A DNA stretch of 7,520 bases from Balneolia bacterium (GTDB lineage: Bacteria; Bacteroidota; Rhodothermia; Balneolales; Cyclonatronaceae). The stretch is taken from assembly GCA_003566395.1 (NCBI GenBank), contig PXDL01000223.1:1-7520 (forward strand). Reading direction: 5' to 3'. Positions within the stretch are counted from its first letter, which is position 1. The number at the start of each line of letters is the position of its first letter. The notes under the pieces are model-generated. The model ran no database searches. It had not been told where the DNA came from and saw nothing but the letters and a program-made list of their open reading frames with translations. Positions 1-6,120 of the stretch are shown piece after piece. Both the position numbers and the translations under genes were made by a program.

Positions 1-135
1 ACACGCAGTGTAGCGTTAAGAAAAAAATACGTCCGCTGAATACCTGCTAAAATTCATCTGAGTGCTGTGGAGCTTTATTTTTTTTAGCGTAACGAAGTGC
101 GGTTTAGCCTTTTTTCTCCAGCCGGCGGTTTTTGG

Positions 136-161
136 GTACCTTTTGTCCGTACAAAAGGTAC
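136..161. repeat. Perfect 11-bp inverted repeat, 4-nt loop
   Basis: GTACCTTTTGT (136-146) and ACAAAAGGTAC (151-161) are exact reverse complements separated by CCGT. The left flank is GC-rich (GCCGGC palindrome at 121-126, then CGGTTTTTGG). Compact symmetric repeats of the GGTACCTTTTTG/CAAAAAGGTACC kind are often scattered between genes in Bacteroidota-like genomes, so a dispersed REP-like element is the likeliest reading. A protein-binding dyad is the alternative. The symmetry is seen directly; the dispersed nature is inferred from memory of such genomes. Confidence 0.55.
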
Positions 162-427
162 AATGAATTAAATGGTGGTAGATTCAGGGCAAAATATATG
201 ATCCCATAAATAAATCGTAAATCGCCTACAGAATTGAACTGCGAAAGTTGAGTACTTAACAGTTTTGTATGAATGAATACATAACCTCGCAGGAAATTCT
301 ATTCCTGAACAAAGTCTTCGAAATAGTGTATAATTAGTGCAATTGGAAGGATAAGTTTTCGTATTCTGTTTTGCCTTTAATCCTTGTAATTCATTAATAA
401 TAGAAGGCTTTGATAAACCAGGGATTT

Positions 428-498
428 TGGTCGTATACTACGCCAGAACAAAAATAAAACCGCAGCATAGACTATCTATTCGAGGATTTTATTTTTGT
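428..498. repeat. Two adjacent hairpins, the second with perfect 12-bp arms
   Basis: The first hairpin pairs TGG(t)CGTA (428-435, one bulged base) with TACGCCA (439-445) around a 3-nt loop. Two bases later ACAAAAATAAAA (448-459) is the exact reverse complement of TTTTATTTTTGT (487-498). The stem extends inward by CC/GG (460-461 with 484-485) if A486 bulges. Its loop contains a further small stem, ATAGA (467-471) with TCTAT (475-479). On the plus strand the long stem ends in a T-rich arm, which is terminator-like, but no gene lies upstream for it to terminate. It could be the end of an unannotated small RNA, a leader structure for the gene at 639, or a repeat remnant. Confidence 0.45.
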
Positions 499-525
499 GA
501 TAAGGCAGTAGACGGGCAAAAGACC

Positions 526-539
526 GGCTTTGCAAAGCC
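526..539. repeat. Perfect 14-bp palindrome GGCTTTGCAAAGCC
   Basis: The sequence reads identically on both strands. As RNA it would form a 5-bp stem with a TGCA loop; as DNA it is a suitable dimer-binding site. An alternative pairing, GCAAA (516-520) with TTTGC (529-533), uses the same bases and excludes the palindrome hairpin. It lies about 100 bp upstream of the lipoprotein gene at 639, so an operator or leader element is possible. A T-rich stretch follows only about ten bases later, too far for a normal intrinsic terminator. Confidence 0.4.
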
Positions 540-565
540 TCCTAATATTCTTTTTGTCTTTTTTT

Positions 566-581
566 TATGATGACACATCAT
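566..581 (+). promoter_or_regulatory. Possible -10-like box overlapping a small dyad
   Basis: TATGAT (566-571) differs from the sigma70-type -10 consensus at one base and lies about 70 bp before the start at 639. It overlaps a perfect dyad, ATGATG (567-572) and CATCAT (576-581), with an ACA spacer. No good -35 is found at the standard distance (the bases at about 543-548 are AT-rich but not TTGACA-like), and I see no TAnnTTTG element typical of Bacteroidota promoters. This is a candidate only; AT-rich DNA gives such matches by chance. Confidence 0.22.
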
Positions 582-627
582 TTTTAAAGTTTATCCCGTT
601 AAAACCACTCAATCTCACACATACACT

Positions 628-631
628 GGAG
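628..631 (+). promoter_or_regulatory. Ribosome binding site of the LPP20-like lipoprotein gene
   Basis: GGAG lies 7 nt before the ATG at 639. It supports that start, which also yields a complete lipoprotein signal peptide. Confidence 0.7.
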
Positions 632-638
632 TTCGCCT

Positions 639-1199
639 ATGAAATCAATTGTTTCTGTAGCCTCACTTGTACTATTGCTTATTTTAAGCGGGTGCGGATC
701 CTCGTCCGATACCAATGAGTTGAATTTACCCAGCTGGTACATGAATGTACCGCAGGATGAAAATTACCTTTTTGCCGCTGCAACCAATACCTCGCGGGAT
801 ATGCAGCTTTCCATTAACAAATCCCTGATGGACGGCCGGGCACAGATTGCCGAGCAGCTTGAAGTCCGCATGAGCGGTATGCAGCGCCGGTTCCAGGAAG
901 AGGTTGGCCTGGGTGAAGATTCCGAGCTGCTGGATCAGTTTACTTCGGCTTACAAATCCGTAGTTGAAGAAACCCTGGTCGGCTCCCGTGCGCGGGAACA
1001 GGAAGTGCGTCAGGAAAACGGTATCTACCGCTCGTTTGTGCTTGTTGAAATGCCGGTCGGCGCCGCCAGCCAGGCCCTGATGCAGCGCATCCGCGACAAC
1101 AATAACATGTACACCCGTTTCCGCTCCACCGAAGCCTTCAAAGATCTGGAGAAGGAAATCGAGGATTACCGCGAGTGGCGCCAAAATCAGCCCCGCTAA
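639..1199 (+). CDS. LPP20-like lipoprotein
   Basis: A 186-residue exported protein. Residues 1-19 form a lipoprotein signal peptide with lipobox LSGC, so Cys19 should be lipidated and the mature protein anchored in the envelope, probably the outer membrane. After a short polar linker (GSSSDTNEL) the segment from about 31 to 140 resembles the LPP20 fold: PSWYMNVP near the start, LFAAATNTS, then a helix of alternating Ala and charged residues with AQIAEQLEVRM, and a closing strand YRSFVLVEMP (130-139). The C-terminal tail (about 145-186) is charged and helical. The ATG at 639 has GGAG 7 nt upstream. LPP20 lipoproteins are known in Helicobacter and are widespread, but their biochemical role is not defined. 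It is followed by a strong hairpin and then by an exported transglutaminase-like protein and another LPP20-like lipoprotein, which suggests a shared role. The family call is by pattern; a low-similarity envelope lipoprotein of another family is the alternative. Confidence 0.8.
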   Translation: MKSIVSVASLVLLLILSGCGSSSDTNELNLPSWYMNVPQDENYLFAAATNTSRDMQLSINKSLMDGRAQIAEQLEVRMSGMQRRFQEEVGLGEDSELLDQFTSAYKSVVEETLVGSRAREQEVRQENGIYRSFVLVEMPVGAASQALMQRIRDNNNMYTRFRSTEAFKDLEKEIEDYREWRQNQPR

Positions 1200-1226
1200 A
1201 CCCGTTATGGAATAGTCGTTTTTCGT

Positions 1227-1278
1227 AAAGGCAGTTTCAGATGAGTCAGCATGATACACATCGGAACTGCCTTTTTTT
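1227..1278 (+). terminator. Rho-independent terminator-like hairpin between genes 1 and 2
   Basis: AAAGGCAGTT (1227-1236) pairs perfectly with AACTGCCTTT (1265-1274). The stem continues inward with a T-G wobble, a C-G pair, one bulged A (1239) and GATG/CATC (1240-1243 with 1259-1262). That makes about 16 bp around a 15-nt loop, followed by TTTT to 1278. The T-run is on the plus-strand side only, so it would stop transcription coming from the gene at 639. The next start (1298) is only 20 nt away, leaving little room for a separate promoter after it. Partial read-through, giving less of genes 2 and 3 than of gene 1, or attenuation, is therefore plausible. Confidence 0.75.
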
Positions 1279-1287
1279 ATACCCGCC

Positions 1288-1291
1288 GGAG
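1288..1291 (+). promoter_or_regulatory. Ribosome binding site deciding the start at 1298
   Basis: GGAG is 6 nt before the ATG at 1298. The earlier in-frame ATG at 1241 has no comparable site, sits inside the terminator hairpin, and would put a polar 19-residue extension ahead of an obvious signal peptide. Confidence 0.75.
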
Positions 1292-1297
1292 CAGCTT

Positions 1298-2824
1298 ATG
1301 AAGCAGATACGATGGATTGGAATTATTTTGACGGCCGGATGCCTTTTTTTTAGCTATCGGCCCGCAGCCGCACAGGACAGCGATTTTGAGCGCTGGCAAC
1401 AGCAGCAGGAAGAGGCGTATCGCCAGTTTGTGGATGACGAGCAGGCCCGGTTTGCCGACTTCCTGCGACGGCAATGGTCCAGCTTTGAAGCCCGCGAGGC
1501 CGAGACCCGGGACGACGTTCAACCGAAACCGGTGGAGGCCCCGGTAGCCCCTGATCCTGACGAGCCCGAGTCCGAGCCTGAAGAAAGTCCGGACGTAGAG
1601 CCCGATCCCGATCCCGGACCTCCCTCTCCCGGCCGTATGCCCTCCATGCCACCGCAACTGCCGCCCGTTCCCTTTCAGGAAATTCCGGAGCCTGAGCCAT
1701 CAACTCCGGTTGAGGCCGAGCTTCCTCCCGAGCTTCAGTTCGAATGGCACTACTATAAGGCACCGCTGCCTCAGCTGGACAATGTGCAGAACTTCAGTCT
1801 TCCCCGGCTTTCGAACGAAGCCATTGCCGACGCCTGGCTTGAGATGGCGGCCGGAAATTACAAGGAGGTCATTCGCAGCCTAAAGGATTTTGCACGCGAT
1901 AAAAATCTGAACGACTGGGCCTACACGCTACTTGTGAAAGATTATAGCGCGAAGGTGTTCAGCTCGCATAACGAGGCCGTTTTTCTGACCTGGTTTCTGC
2001 TTCACAACAGCGGTTTTCACGCCAATGCCGGATATACCGACAACCGCTTGCACCTGCTGATGCCGGTGTCCGAGCGCCTTTACCACCGCGATTACTACGA
2101 GCTGAGCGGCGAGCTTTCCCGATTTTATGTGATGCGGGCCGGCCACTATCCGGATGAGCGGCCCGGTGCAATCCGCACGTATGAACCCGAAGCCGACGGC
2201 TCACTTAACGTGCTCCCCATGGCGCTGACCCAGGCACCGGCTCCTTCAGTTCAATCCGACCTAAGACAGCTTCGGTTTACCTTTGAAGGTGAGGAGTACC
2301 GCTTCGACTTGAATTATGATAAAGCATTTACATCCCTTCTGGCCCGTTTTCCTGTGATGGAACCTGAATATTTTTTCCGGGCGCCTGCATCCCAAAAACT
2401 CCACGAACAGCTGGAACGGCAGCTCAGGCCGATACTGGACGAAATGAGTGAAGGCCGGGCATTGAATTTTCTTCTCCGTTTTTCTCAAACCGCTTTTGAA
2501 TATCAGACCGATACCGATCAGTTCGGGCATCAAAAATACATGACGCCCGACCAACTGCTCCATTATTCCTATTCGGATTGCGACGACCGCTCGATCTTCT
2601 TCGCTTATCTTGTGCGGCACTTTATGGATTTGCCTGTTGCCGGGGTTAGCTGGCCGGGACACATGGCCACCATTGTGAAACCAAATGAGGCGATTACAGG
2701 CGACCGGTTGCGATTCGATAATCAGTCCTGGCTGGTTTGCGACCCGACCTACATCAACGCGAATGCCGGAATGATGATGCCGCATTTTCGGGATGAGTCC
2801 GCCCGGCTTCACCCTATAGAGTGA
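1298..2824 (+). CDS. Exported transglutaminase-like (papain-fold) protein with proline-rich linker
   Basis: A 508-residue protein from the ATG at 1298. Residues 1-25 are a signal peptide ending PAAAQ, a good signal peptidase I site. Cys15 in LTAGC is a weak lipobox-like alternative, less likely because hydrophobic residues follow it. Residues about 29-70 are Gln/Glu/Arg-rich and probably helical. Residues about 75-145 form a Pro/Glu/Asp-rich linker (DPDEPESEPEE, PDPDPGPPSP). A mainly helical domain follows (about 165-280), then the C-terminal domain. There SDCDDRS gives Cys428, WPGHMAT gives His455 and VCDPTY gives Asp482, in the order and spacing of the Cys-His-Asp triad of transglutaminase-like proteins. 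These include both proteases/amidases and cross-linking enzymes, so the reaction is not determined. The domain ends about 26 residues after Asp482, a complete C-terminus. It probably acts in the periplasm or at the envelope. The gene lies between two LPP20-like lipoprotein genes, and the next start is within 30 bp of its stop. Confidence 0.8.
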   Translation: MKQIRWIGIILTAGCLFFSYRPAAAQDSDFERWQQQQEEAYRQFVDDEQARFADFLRRQWSSFEAREAETRDDVQPKPVEAPVAPDPDEPESEPEESPDVEPDPDPGPPSPGRMPSMPPQLPPVPFQEIPEPEPSTPVEAELPPELQFEWHYYKAPLPQLDNVQNFSLPRLSNEAIADAWLEMAAGNYKEVIRSLKDFARDKNLNDWAYTLLVKDYSAKVFSSHNEAVFLTWFLLHNSGFHANAGYTDNRLHLLMPVSERLYHRDYYELSGELSRFYVMRAGHYPDERPGAIRTYEPEADGSLNVLPMALTQAPAPSVQSDLRQLRFTFEGEEYRFDLNYDKAFTSLLARFPVMEPEYFFRAPASQKLHEQLERQLRPILDEMSEGRALNFLLRFSQTAFEYQTDTDQFGHQKYMTPDQLLHYSYSDCDDRSIFFAYLVRHFMDLPVAGVSWPGHMATIVKPNEAITGDRLRFDNQSWLVCDPTYINANAGMMMPHFRDESARLHPIE

Positions 2825-2849
2825 CGTGCAGGTCAGCACATCGCATGCA

Positions 2850-3602
2850 ATGAAACCCTTACTTCTCGTTTTATCGCTTGCCGCCGTTAGTTGCTCGGCC
2901 GCTTCCGAAACAACCATTCAGGACCGGGGAGCAAGTAGTCAGAATAGCGGCATTCCGGCTTATCCCGAATGGTTTTTACATCCGGACCGGTGGCCCGAGG
3001 TGCTTTCAACCGGCTACGCTCCCGTTTCATTTTTTGAGGATGAAGCCATAGCCCGGGCCTTTGCCGATGCGAAGGAAGCCGTGCGGGCACAGCGTGGTTT
3101 GCGTCTTTCTTACACAACATTCTGGGAGCAACTCCCGGACGACAGTTTCCGAAAAACCGGTCGTGAAATACACATAGATACCCTCGGAGCGGAAAAAGAC
3201 GATCTTCTTTTGCTGACGGGTTCATCGGCCGGAAGAATGACCGTTGCGGCGGCGGGAACGGAAGAAATACCTTCGCTCTCCTCCGTCCCCCGGACTCCGG
3301 GTCCGCAGCCGGTCTGGGTACGGCAGACTCCAGACTCGGAAAGCGGAATGTATGCGGTAGGGTTTCATACCGTGTATTACAACGAGCAGGAATCCTGGAA
3401 ACGAGCGGAATTGCAGGCGCTGCTTTCACTGGCGCGTTCGTACAACACCGAGCACCGGCGTTTGGAGCGAACACTTAACGGCGCCTCCGAAGCGCTAACG
3501 CTGCAAACCTCCAGGGTAACTATCGCCTCATTCCGTGTGGTGGAAAGATGGAGAGACGCCCGGACCAGCTACGTGCTCATCCACGCACACATCCGCGAAT
3601 AA
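2850..3602 (+). CDS. Lipoprotein with two tandem LPP20-like units
   Basis: A 250-residue protein from the ATG at 2850. The start is chosen because it gives a compact lipoprotein leader: MKPLLLVLSLAAVSC with Cys15 (lipobox AVSC, where Ala at -3 is less usual). An in-frame GTG at 2826 would add eight residues (MQVSTSHA) before it. Two segments share a layout. Unit 1 begins near YPEWFLHP (38-45), runs through STGYAPVS and has an Ala-rich helix AIARAFADAKEAVRA. Unit 2 begins near QPVWVRQTP (153-161), runs through MYAVGFHTV and has the helix AELQALLSLARS, closing with a strand YVLIHAHI (241-248). The Pro-x-Trp / Tyr-Ala-x-x / Ala-rich helix order matches the single-unit protein at 639. Unit 1 degenerates towards its end. 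Its start lies within 30 bp of the preceding stop, so translational coupling is likely. The second unit is the better match; the duplication is my own reading. Confidence 0.7.
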   Translation: MKPLLLVLSLAAVSCSAASETTIQDRGASSQNSGIPAYPEWFLHPDRWPEVLSTGYAPVSFFEDEAIARAFADAKEAVRAQRGLRLSYTTFWEQLPDDSFRKTGREIHIDTLGAEKDDLLLLTGSSAGRMTVAAAGTEEIPSLSSVPRTPGPQPVWVRQTPDSESGMYAVGFHTVYYNEQESWKRAELQALLSLARSYNTEHRRLERTLNGASEALTLQTSRVTIASFRVVERWRDARTSYVLIHAHIRE

Positions 3603-3654
3603 AACCATCCTAAGTTTTAACGCCAACGACCCGTTGACAAACTGAAAACCGACC
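3603..3654. other. Short spacer between convergent genes
   Basis: The plus-strand cluster and the minus-strand block end 52 bp apart. The only pairing seen is TTAACG (3617-3622) with CGTTGA (3632-3637), including one wobble and no T-run in either direction. I do not call a terminator here. Confidence 0.5.
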
Positions 3655-4779
3655 TCATCTTTTAGCGTCATAAACCATGATAAGCGGAAGCTCGTCTTCA
3701 TCACTTGAAATTCCGTACATGCGGTAATTATTTACAGAAGAAATCATCCCTTCGAACGGTTGACTAAGCACGCCCTCAAGCTTTCCGTCTTCGGAAAAGA
3801 TAATCCAGTCGGGATCTTCATCATCATACAACTTCACCCATACATACCCTGCCGGGTCATACAAAATACCTTCGCTTTTTCCCCGGATATCGGGAATTTC
3901 AGAAATTAGCCGGTTTCTCTGTTCTGCGGGAAGATCGAACGGATCACTTAATTCATCAACGAATTCAACCTTTTCTTCACGCGTAACCGGGCGGTCGGGG
4001 CGATGAAGGCTTACCTCGTTCACCAGCTCGCCCGTGCTGATACGATATCGGGAGAACCCCACCTCGTCGCGGCGCAAGGTAAACAGGTAATCATCGTGAA
4101 ATGCAGTCATCAGCTCCGGATGGTGGGGAGATGCAAAAGTCATCATCGGCAGCCCGTCGGGGTTGTTAATAACCATTTGTTCGATCACGGGAAAATTCAT
4201 GTGTTCCTCTTCAATCATGTGGCCCTCCGAATCAATCAGGTGGAGATAGTCGATCCGGTCTTCGGCTTCCATATTCATGCGCGTCCGTTCAATCAGCGCA
4301 ATGGAGCCGTCGGGCATCAGATGGAAACGGCGGGGAAACATCTCTATGGTAAAATCTTTTTTGGGATTCAGGCTTTCTTCTTCCCACCGATAGAGCGAAA
4401 AGCGGCGCAGCATCTGGCTGAATATGAGCACCTGCCCATCCTCATTCATACTGATAATCGGATTCATCATCTGCACCTCGCCCGGTCCGCGGCCTTCCCG
4501 CAGAAAGCTTCCGTGTAAGTCGCCTTCTCCGGAAAACACATACACCCGGTTTGCCCGGAAGTCCGATACCATAAAGTGGTCGTCTTGGAGCGGAAACACG
4601 CTCAACGGCTGCTGCATCATCAGCTCCTCGCTGTCGCCGATTTCCACGACCCGAACAGTTTCCCATTCGGGAGCATCGAGGGGATCGTAAGTTCCTCCGG
4701 AGGTGTCATCGGTTTCGCTTCCGCAGGAAATCAACAAAACGGATACGCACAAAACAAGATACTTTGCTTTAATGGTCAT
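3655..4779 (-). CDS. Six-bladed beta-propeller lipoprotein
   Basis: A 374-residue exported protein. Residues 1-19 form a lipoprotein leader with lipobox LISC (Cys19), then an acidic, Ser/Thr/Gly-rich spacer. The mature part shows repeated blade-like units: a hydrophobic strand, a turn with D/N and G, and further strands. Examples are DHFMVSDFRANRVYVFS (about 67-83), GRGPGE (96-101), EDGQVLIFS, LMPDGSIALIE and near the end DPAGYVWVKLY and EDGKLEGVL. The GxGPGE loop is a hallmark of six-bladed propeller lipoproteins common in Bacteroidota-type genomes (the DUF5128/BF3886-like group, as I recall it). No catalytic residues can be named; binding or scaffolding is likelier than catalysis. It lies 48 bp downstream of the phospholipase D gene on the same strand with no terminator between, so co-transcription is possible. 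I see no good Shine-Dalgarno before the ATG at 4779 (the leader reads CCCCAAAAAAAACGTAAGC). Confidence 0.8.
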   Translation of the reverse strand: MTIKAKYLVLCVSVLLISCGSETDDTSGGTYDPLDAPEWETVRVVEIGDSEELMMQQPLSVFPLQDDHFMVSDFRANRVYVFSGEGDLHGSFLREGRGPGEVQMMNPIISMNEDGQVLIFSQMLRRFSLYRWEEESLNPKKDFTIEMFPRRFHLMPDGSIALIERTRMNMEAEDRIDYLHLIDSEGHMIEEEHMNFPVIEQMVINNPDGLPMMTFASPHHPELMTAFHDDYLFTLRRDEVGFSRYRISTGELVNEVSLHRPDRPVTREEKVEFVDELSDPFDLPAEQRNRLISEIPDIRGKSEGILYDPAGYVWVKLYDDEDPDWIIFSEDGKLEGVLSQPFEGMISSVNNYRMYGISSDEDELPLIMVYDAKR

Positions 4780-4827
4780 GCTTACGTTTTTTTTGGGGAT
4801 GGTTTTAGTTTAGCCTGTCTGTAGCAG

Positions 4828-6120
4828 TTACAAATACGCTCCGATCAGCATGGCGACAAGACGTCCGTACATCTTTTGCAAAAACGGTCGCTGCTCCCAT
4901 TCTTCCCTGCCGATTTCATCGGAAGCCAGCAGATCTTCATCAAACAGAGCCGCCATAGTGCTGCCGAAATCTCCATCAAGCACATTAACGTTGGCTTCAT
5001 CATTAAATCGGAAAGAGCGGTTGTCGAAGTTGGTGGACCCTACCGAAACAAAATAATCATCCACGATCATTATTTTGGCATGATACATGGCCGGTTGGTA
5101 CTCATACATGCGCACTCCGGCATCAAGAAGGCTGCCCCAGCGCGATTGTGAGGCGTAGCGTACAAAAGATTTATCAATTTTCTCACCGGGCATCAGAAGC
5201 TTCACGTCCACGCCCCGTTCAGCAGCACGCACAATCGCTTCGATAAACATCTCATCCGGAAAAAAATAGGCCGAACCGATCCGAACATTTTCACGGGCTG
5301 AAGCCAGAGCATACATCATTAATTTCCTCACCTGCTTTTTGCCCTCTCCGGGATGACTGATCACAACCTGCATAGGCATTCCGCCGGCTGAGTCGGCCTC
5401 AGGATAATAACGATCACCTATCAGCAGTTCACCCTGTGCAGACACCCAATTCTCCGAAAAAGCAGCCGCAAGTTCTCCAACAACCGGTCCCTGAAACCGG
5501 AAATGATAATCTTTATATCCGTCTCCGGCCGGTTCTGACAGCCAGGGGTCGGCCGTATTCATGCCTCCGGTATAGGCCGATTTCCCATCCACCACAAGCA
5601 GTTTACGATGCGTCCGATGATTGAATTGTGCAAGCTGATACCATGACGGCTGCCGCCAGCGCACAACCTGCACACCGGCATCTTCCATCATGTTGAAATA
5701 CTCTCCGGGGGCGGTTGCCGACCCCACAAAATCCATAAGGAAGTGAGTGGAAACGCCGCGCCGTGCTGCATCCGACAATGCTTCAGCAAACCTGTTTCCT
5801 ATATCTTCTCCGAAATAGTTATAGGTTTCTTTCAGAATACTTTTTTCTGCATTGTTGATATCTTCAAGCATGGAGCTGTAGGTTTCTTCCCCCAGGGTGA
5901 AGACCTCAACCGCGTTGTTTTCAACCCACCCGCGTCCGGTTAAAAGACCCGACTCCCGTTTAAAACCGGAATCTTCCACACTGTATGATGATTCCATGTG
6001 TTGGGTTATTCTTTTTTCCTTTGGCGTGGCGTTGAAAAACAGCAGGGTCCCGATCAGATAGATAAAAAATAATCCGATTACGGCTGCAATGGCCCATTTC
6101 AGGTTTAGTTTGAATGACAT
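4828..6120 (-). CDS. Phospholipase D family protein, probable cardiolipin synthase
   Basis: A 430-residue membrane-anchored enzyme. A hydrophobic segment at about 9-29 anchors the N-terminus. Two HKD motifs are intact: HRKLLVVD (171-178, then GG and N188) and HAKIMIVD (347-354, then GSTNFDNRS). Paired HKD motifs form one active site in phospholipase D enzymes, with the two histidines as nucleophile and acid/base. Length and layout, including NYFGEDIGNR after about 100, SAYFFPDE near 283-290 and a C-terminal hydrophobic tail, fit bacterial cardiolipin synthases. These transfer a phosphatidyl group between phospholipids at the inner membrane. E. coli ClsB has a similar length, while ClsA has two N-terminal membrane segments where this has one. 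A general phospholipase D or phosphatidyltransferase cannot be excluded. No clear ribosome binding site precedes the ATG at 6120. The beta-propeller lipoprotein gene follows 48 bp downstream. Confidence 0.85.
   Translation of the reverse strand: MSFKLNLKWAIAAVIGLFFIYLIGTLLFFNATPKEKRITQHMESSYSVEDSGFKRESGLLTGRGWVENNAVEVFTLGEETYSSMLEDINNAEKSILKETYNYFGEDIGNRFAEALSDAARRGVSTHFLMDFVGSATAPGEYFNMMEDAGVQVVRWRQPSWYQLAQFNHRTHRKLLVVDGKSAYTGGMNTADPWLSEPAGDGYKDYHFRFQGPVVGELAAAFSENWVSAQGELLIGDRYYPEADSAGGMPMQVVISHPGEGKKQVRKLMMYALASARENVRIGSAYFFPDEMFIEAIVRAAERGVDVKLLMPGEKIDKSFVRYASQSRWGSLLDAGVRMYEYQPAMYHAKIMIVDDYFVSVGSTNFDNRSFRFNDEANVNVLDGDFGSTMAALFDEDLLASDEIGREEWEQRPFLQKMYGRLVAMLIGAYL

Larger units (their letters stand above)
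1..638. other. AT-rich gene-free region with several inverted repeats
   Basis: No reading frame here has a credible start, length and protein-like composition. All plus-strand frames entering from the left edge that I read (two of three followed to their stops, at about 37 and 48) close quickly, so no upstream gene tail longer than about 15 codons is seen. The stretch is much more AT-rich than the genes that follow. It contains hairpin-capable sequences at 136-161, 290-307 (CAGGAA/TTCCTG, 6-nt loop), 428-445, 448-498, 526-539 and 567-581. The last part must carry the promoter and leader of the lipoprotein gene at 639. The rest could be a dispersed repeat, an untranslated RNA or decayed sequence; I cannot choose among these from one copy. 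Confidence 0.6.

Noticed and set aside
248..261. Near-palindrome GTTGAGTACTTAAC
   Set aside because: It has a mismatch and is AT-rich, short and isolated; chance is a sufficient explanation.
530..718. A 62-codon plus-strand frame overlapping the start of the lipoprotein gene
   Set aside because: It lies partly in AT-rich spacer, has no ribosome binding site, and overlaps the lipoprotein gene, which has a clear SD and signal peptide.
726..1259. A 177-codon minus-strand frame opposite the first lipoprotein gene
   Set aside because: It is antisense to a gene with a clear lipobox and domain, and its translation shows no recognisable family or signal.
1241..1297. Upstream ATG extending the transglutaminase-like protein by 19 residues
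   Set aside because: It lies in the terminator hairpin, lacks an SD, and puts polar residues before an obvious signal peptide. The ATG at 1298 has GGAG 6 nt upstream.
1350..1763. Long minus-strand frames opposite the proline-rich linker
   Set aside because: They are Arg/Pro/Ala-rich shadows that arise from the GC-rich, repetitive codons on the other strand.
3617..3637. Possible bidirectional terminator between the convergent genes
   Set aside because: The stem has only six pairs, one of them a wobble, with no T-run on either side.
4003..4518. A 171-codon plus-strand frame
   Set aside because: It is antisense to the beta-propeller lipoprotein, which has a lipobox and blade motifs; this frame has neither an SD nor a recognisable domain.
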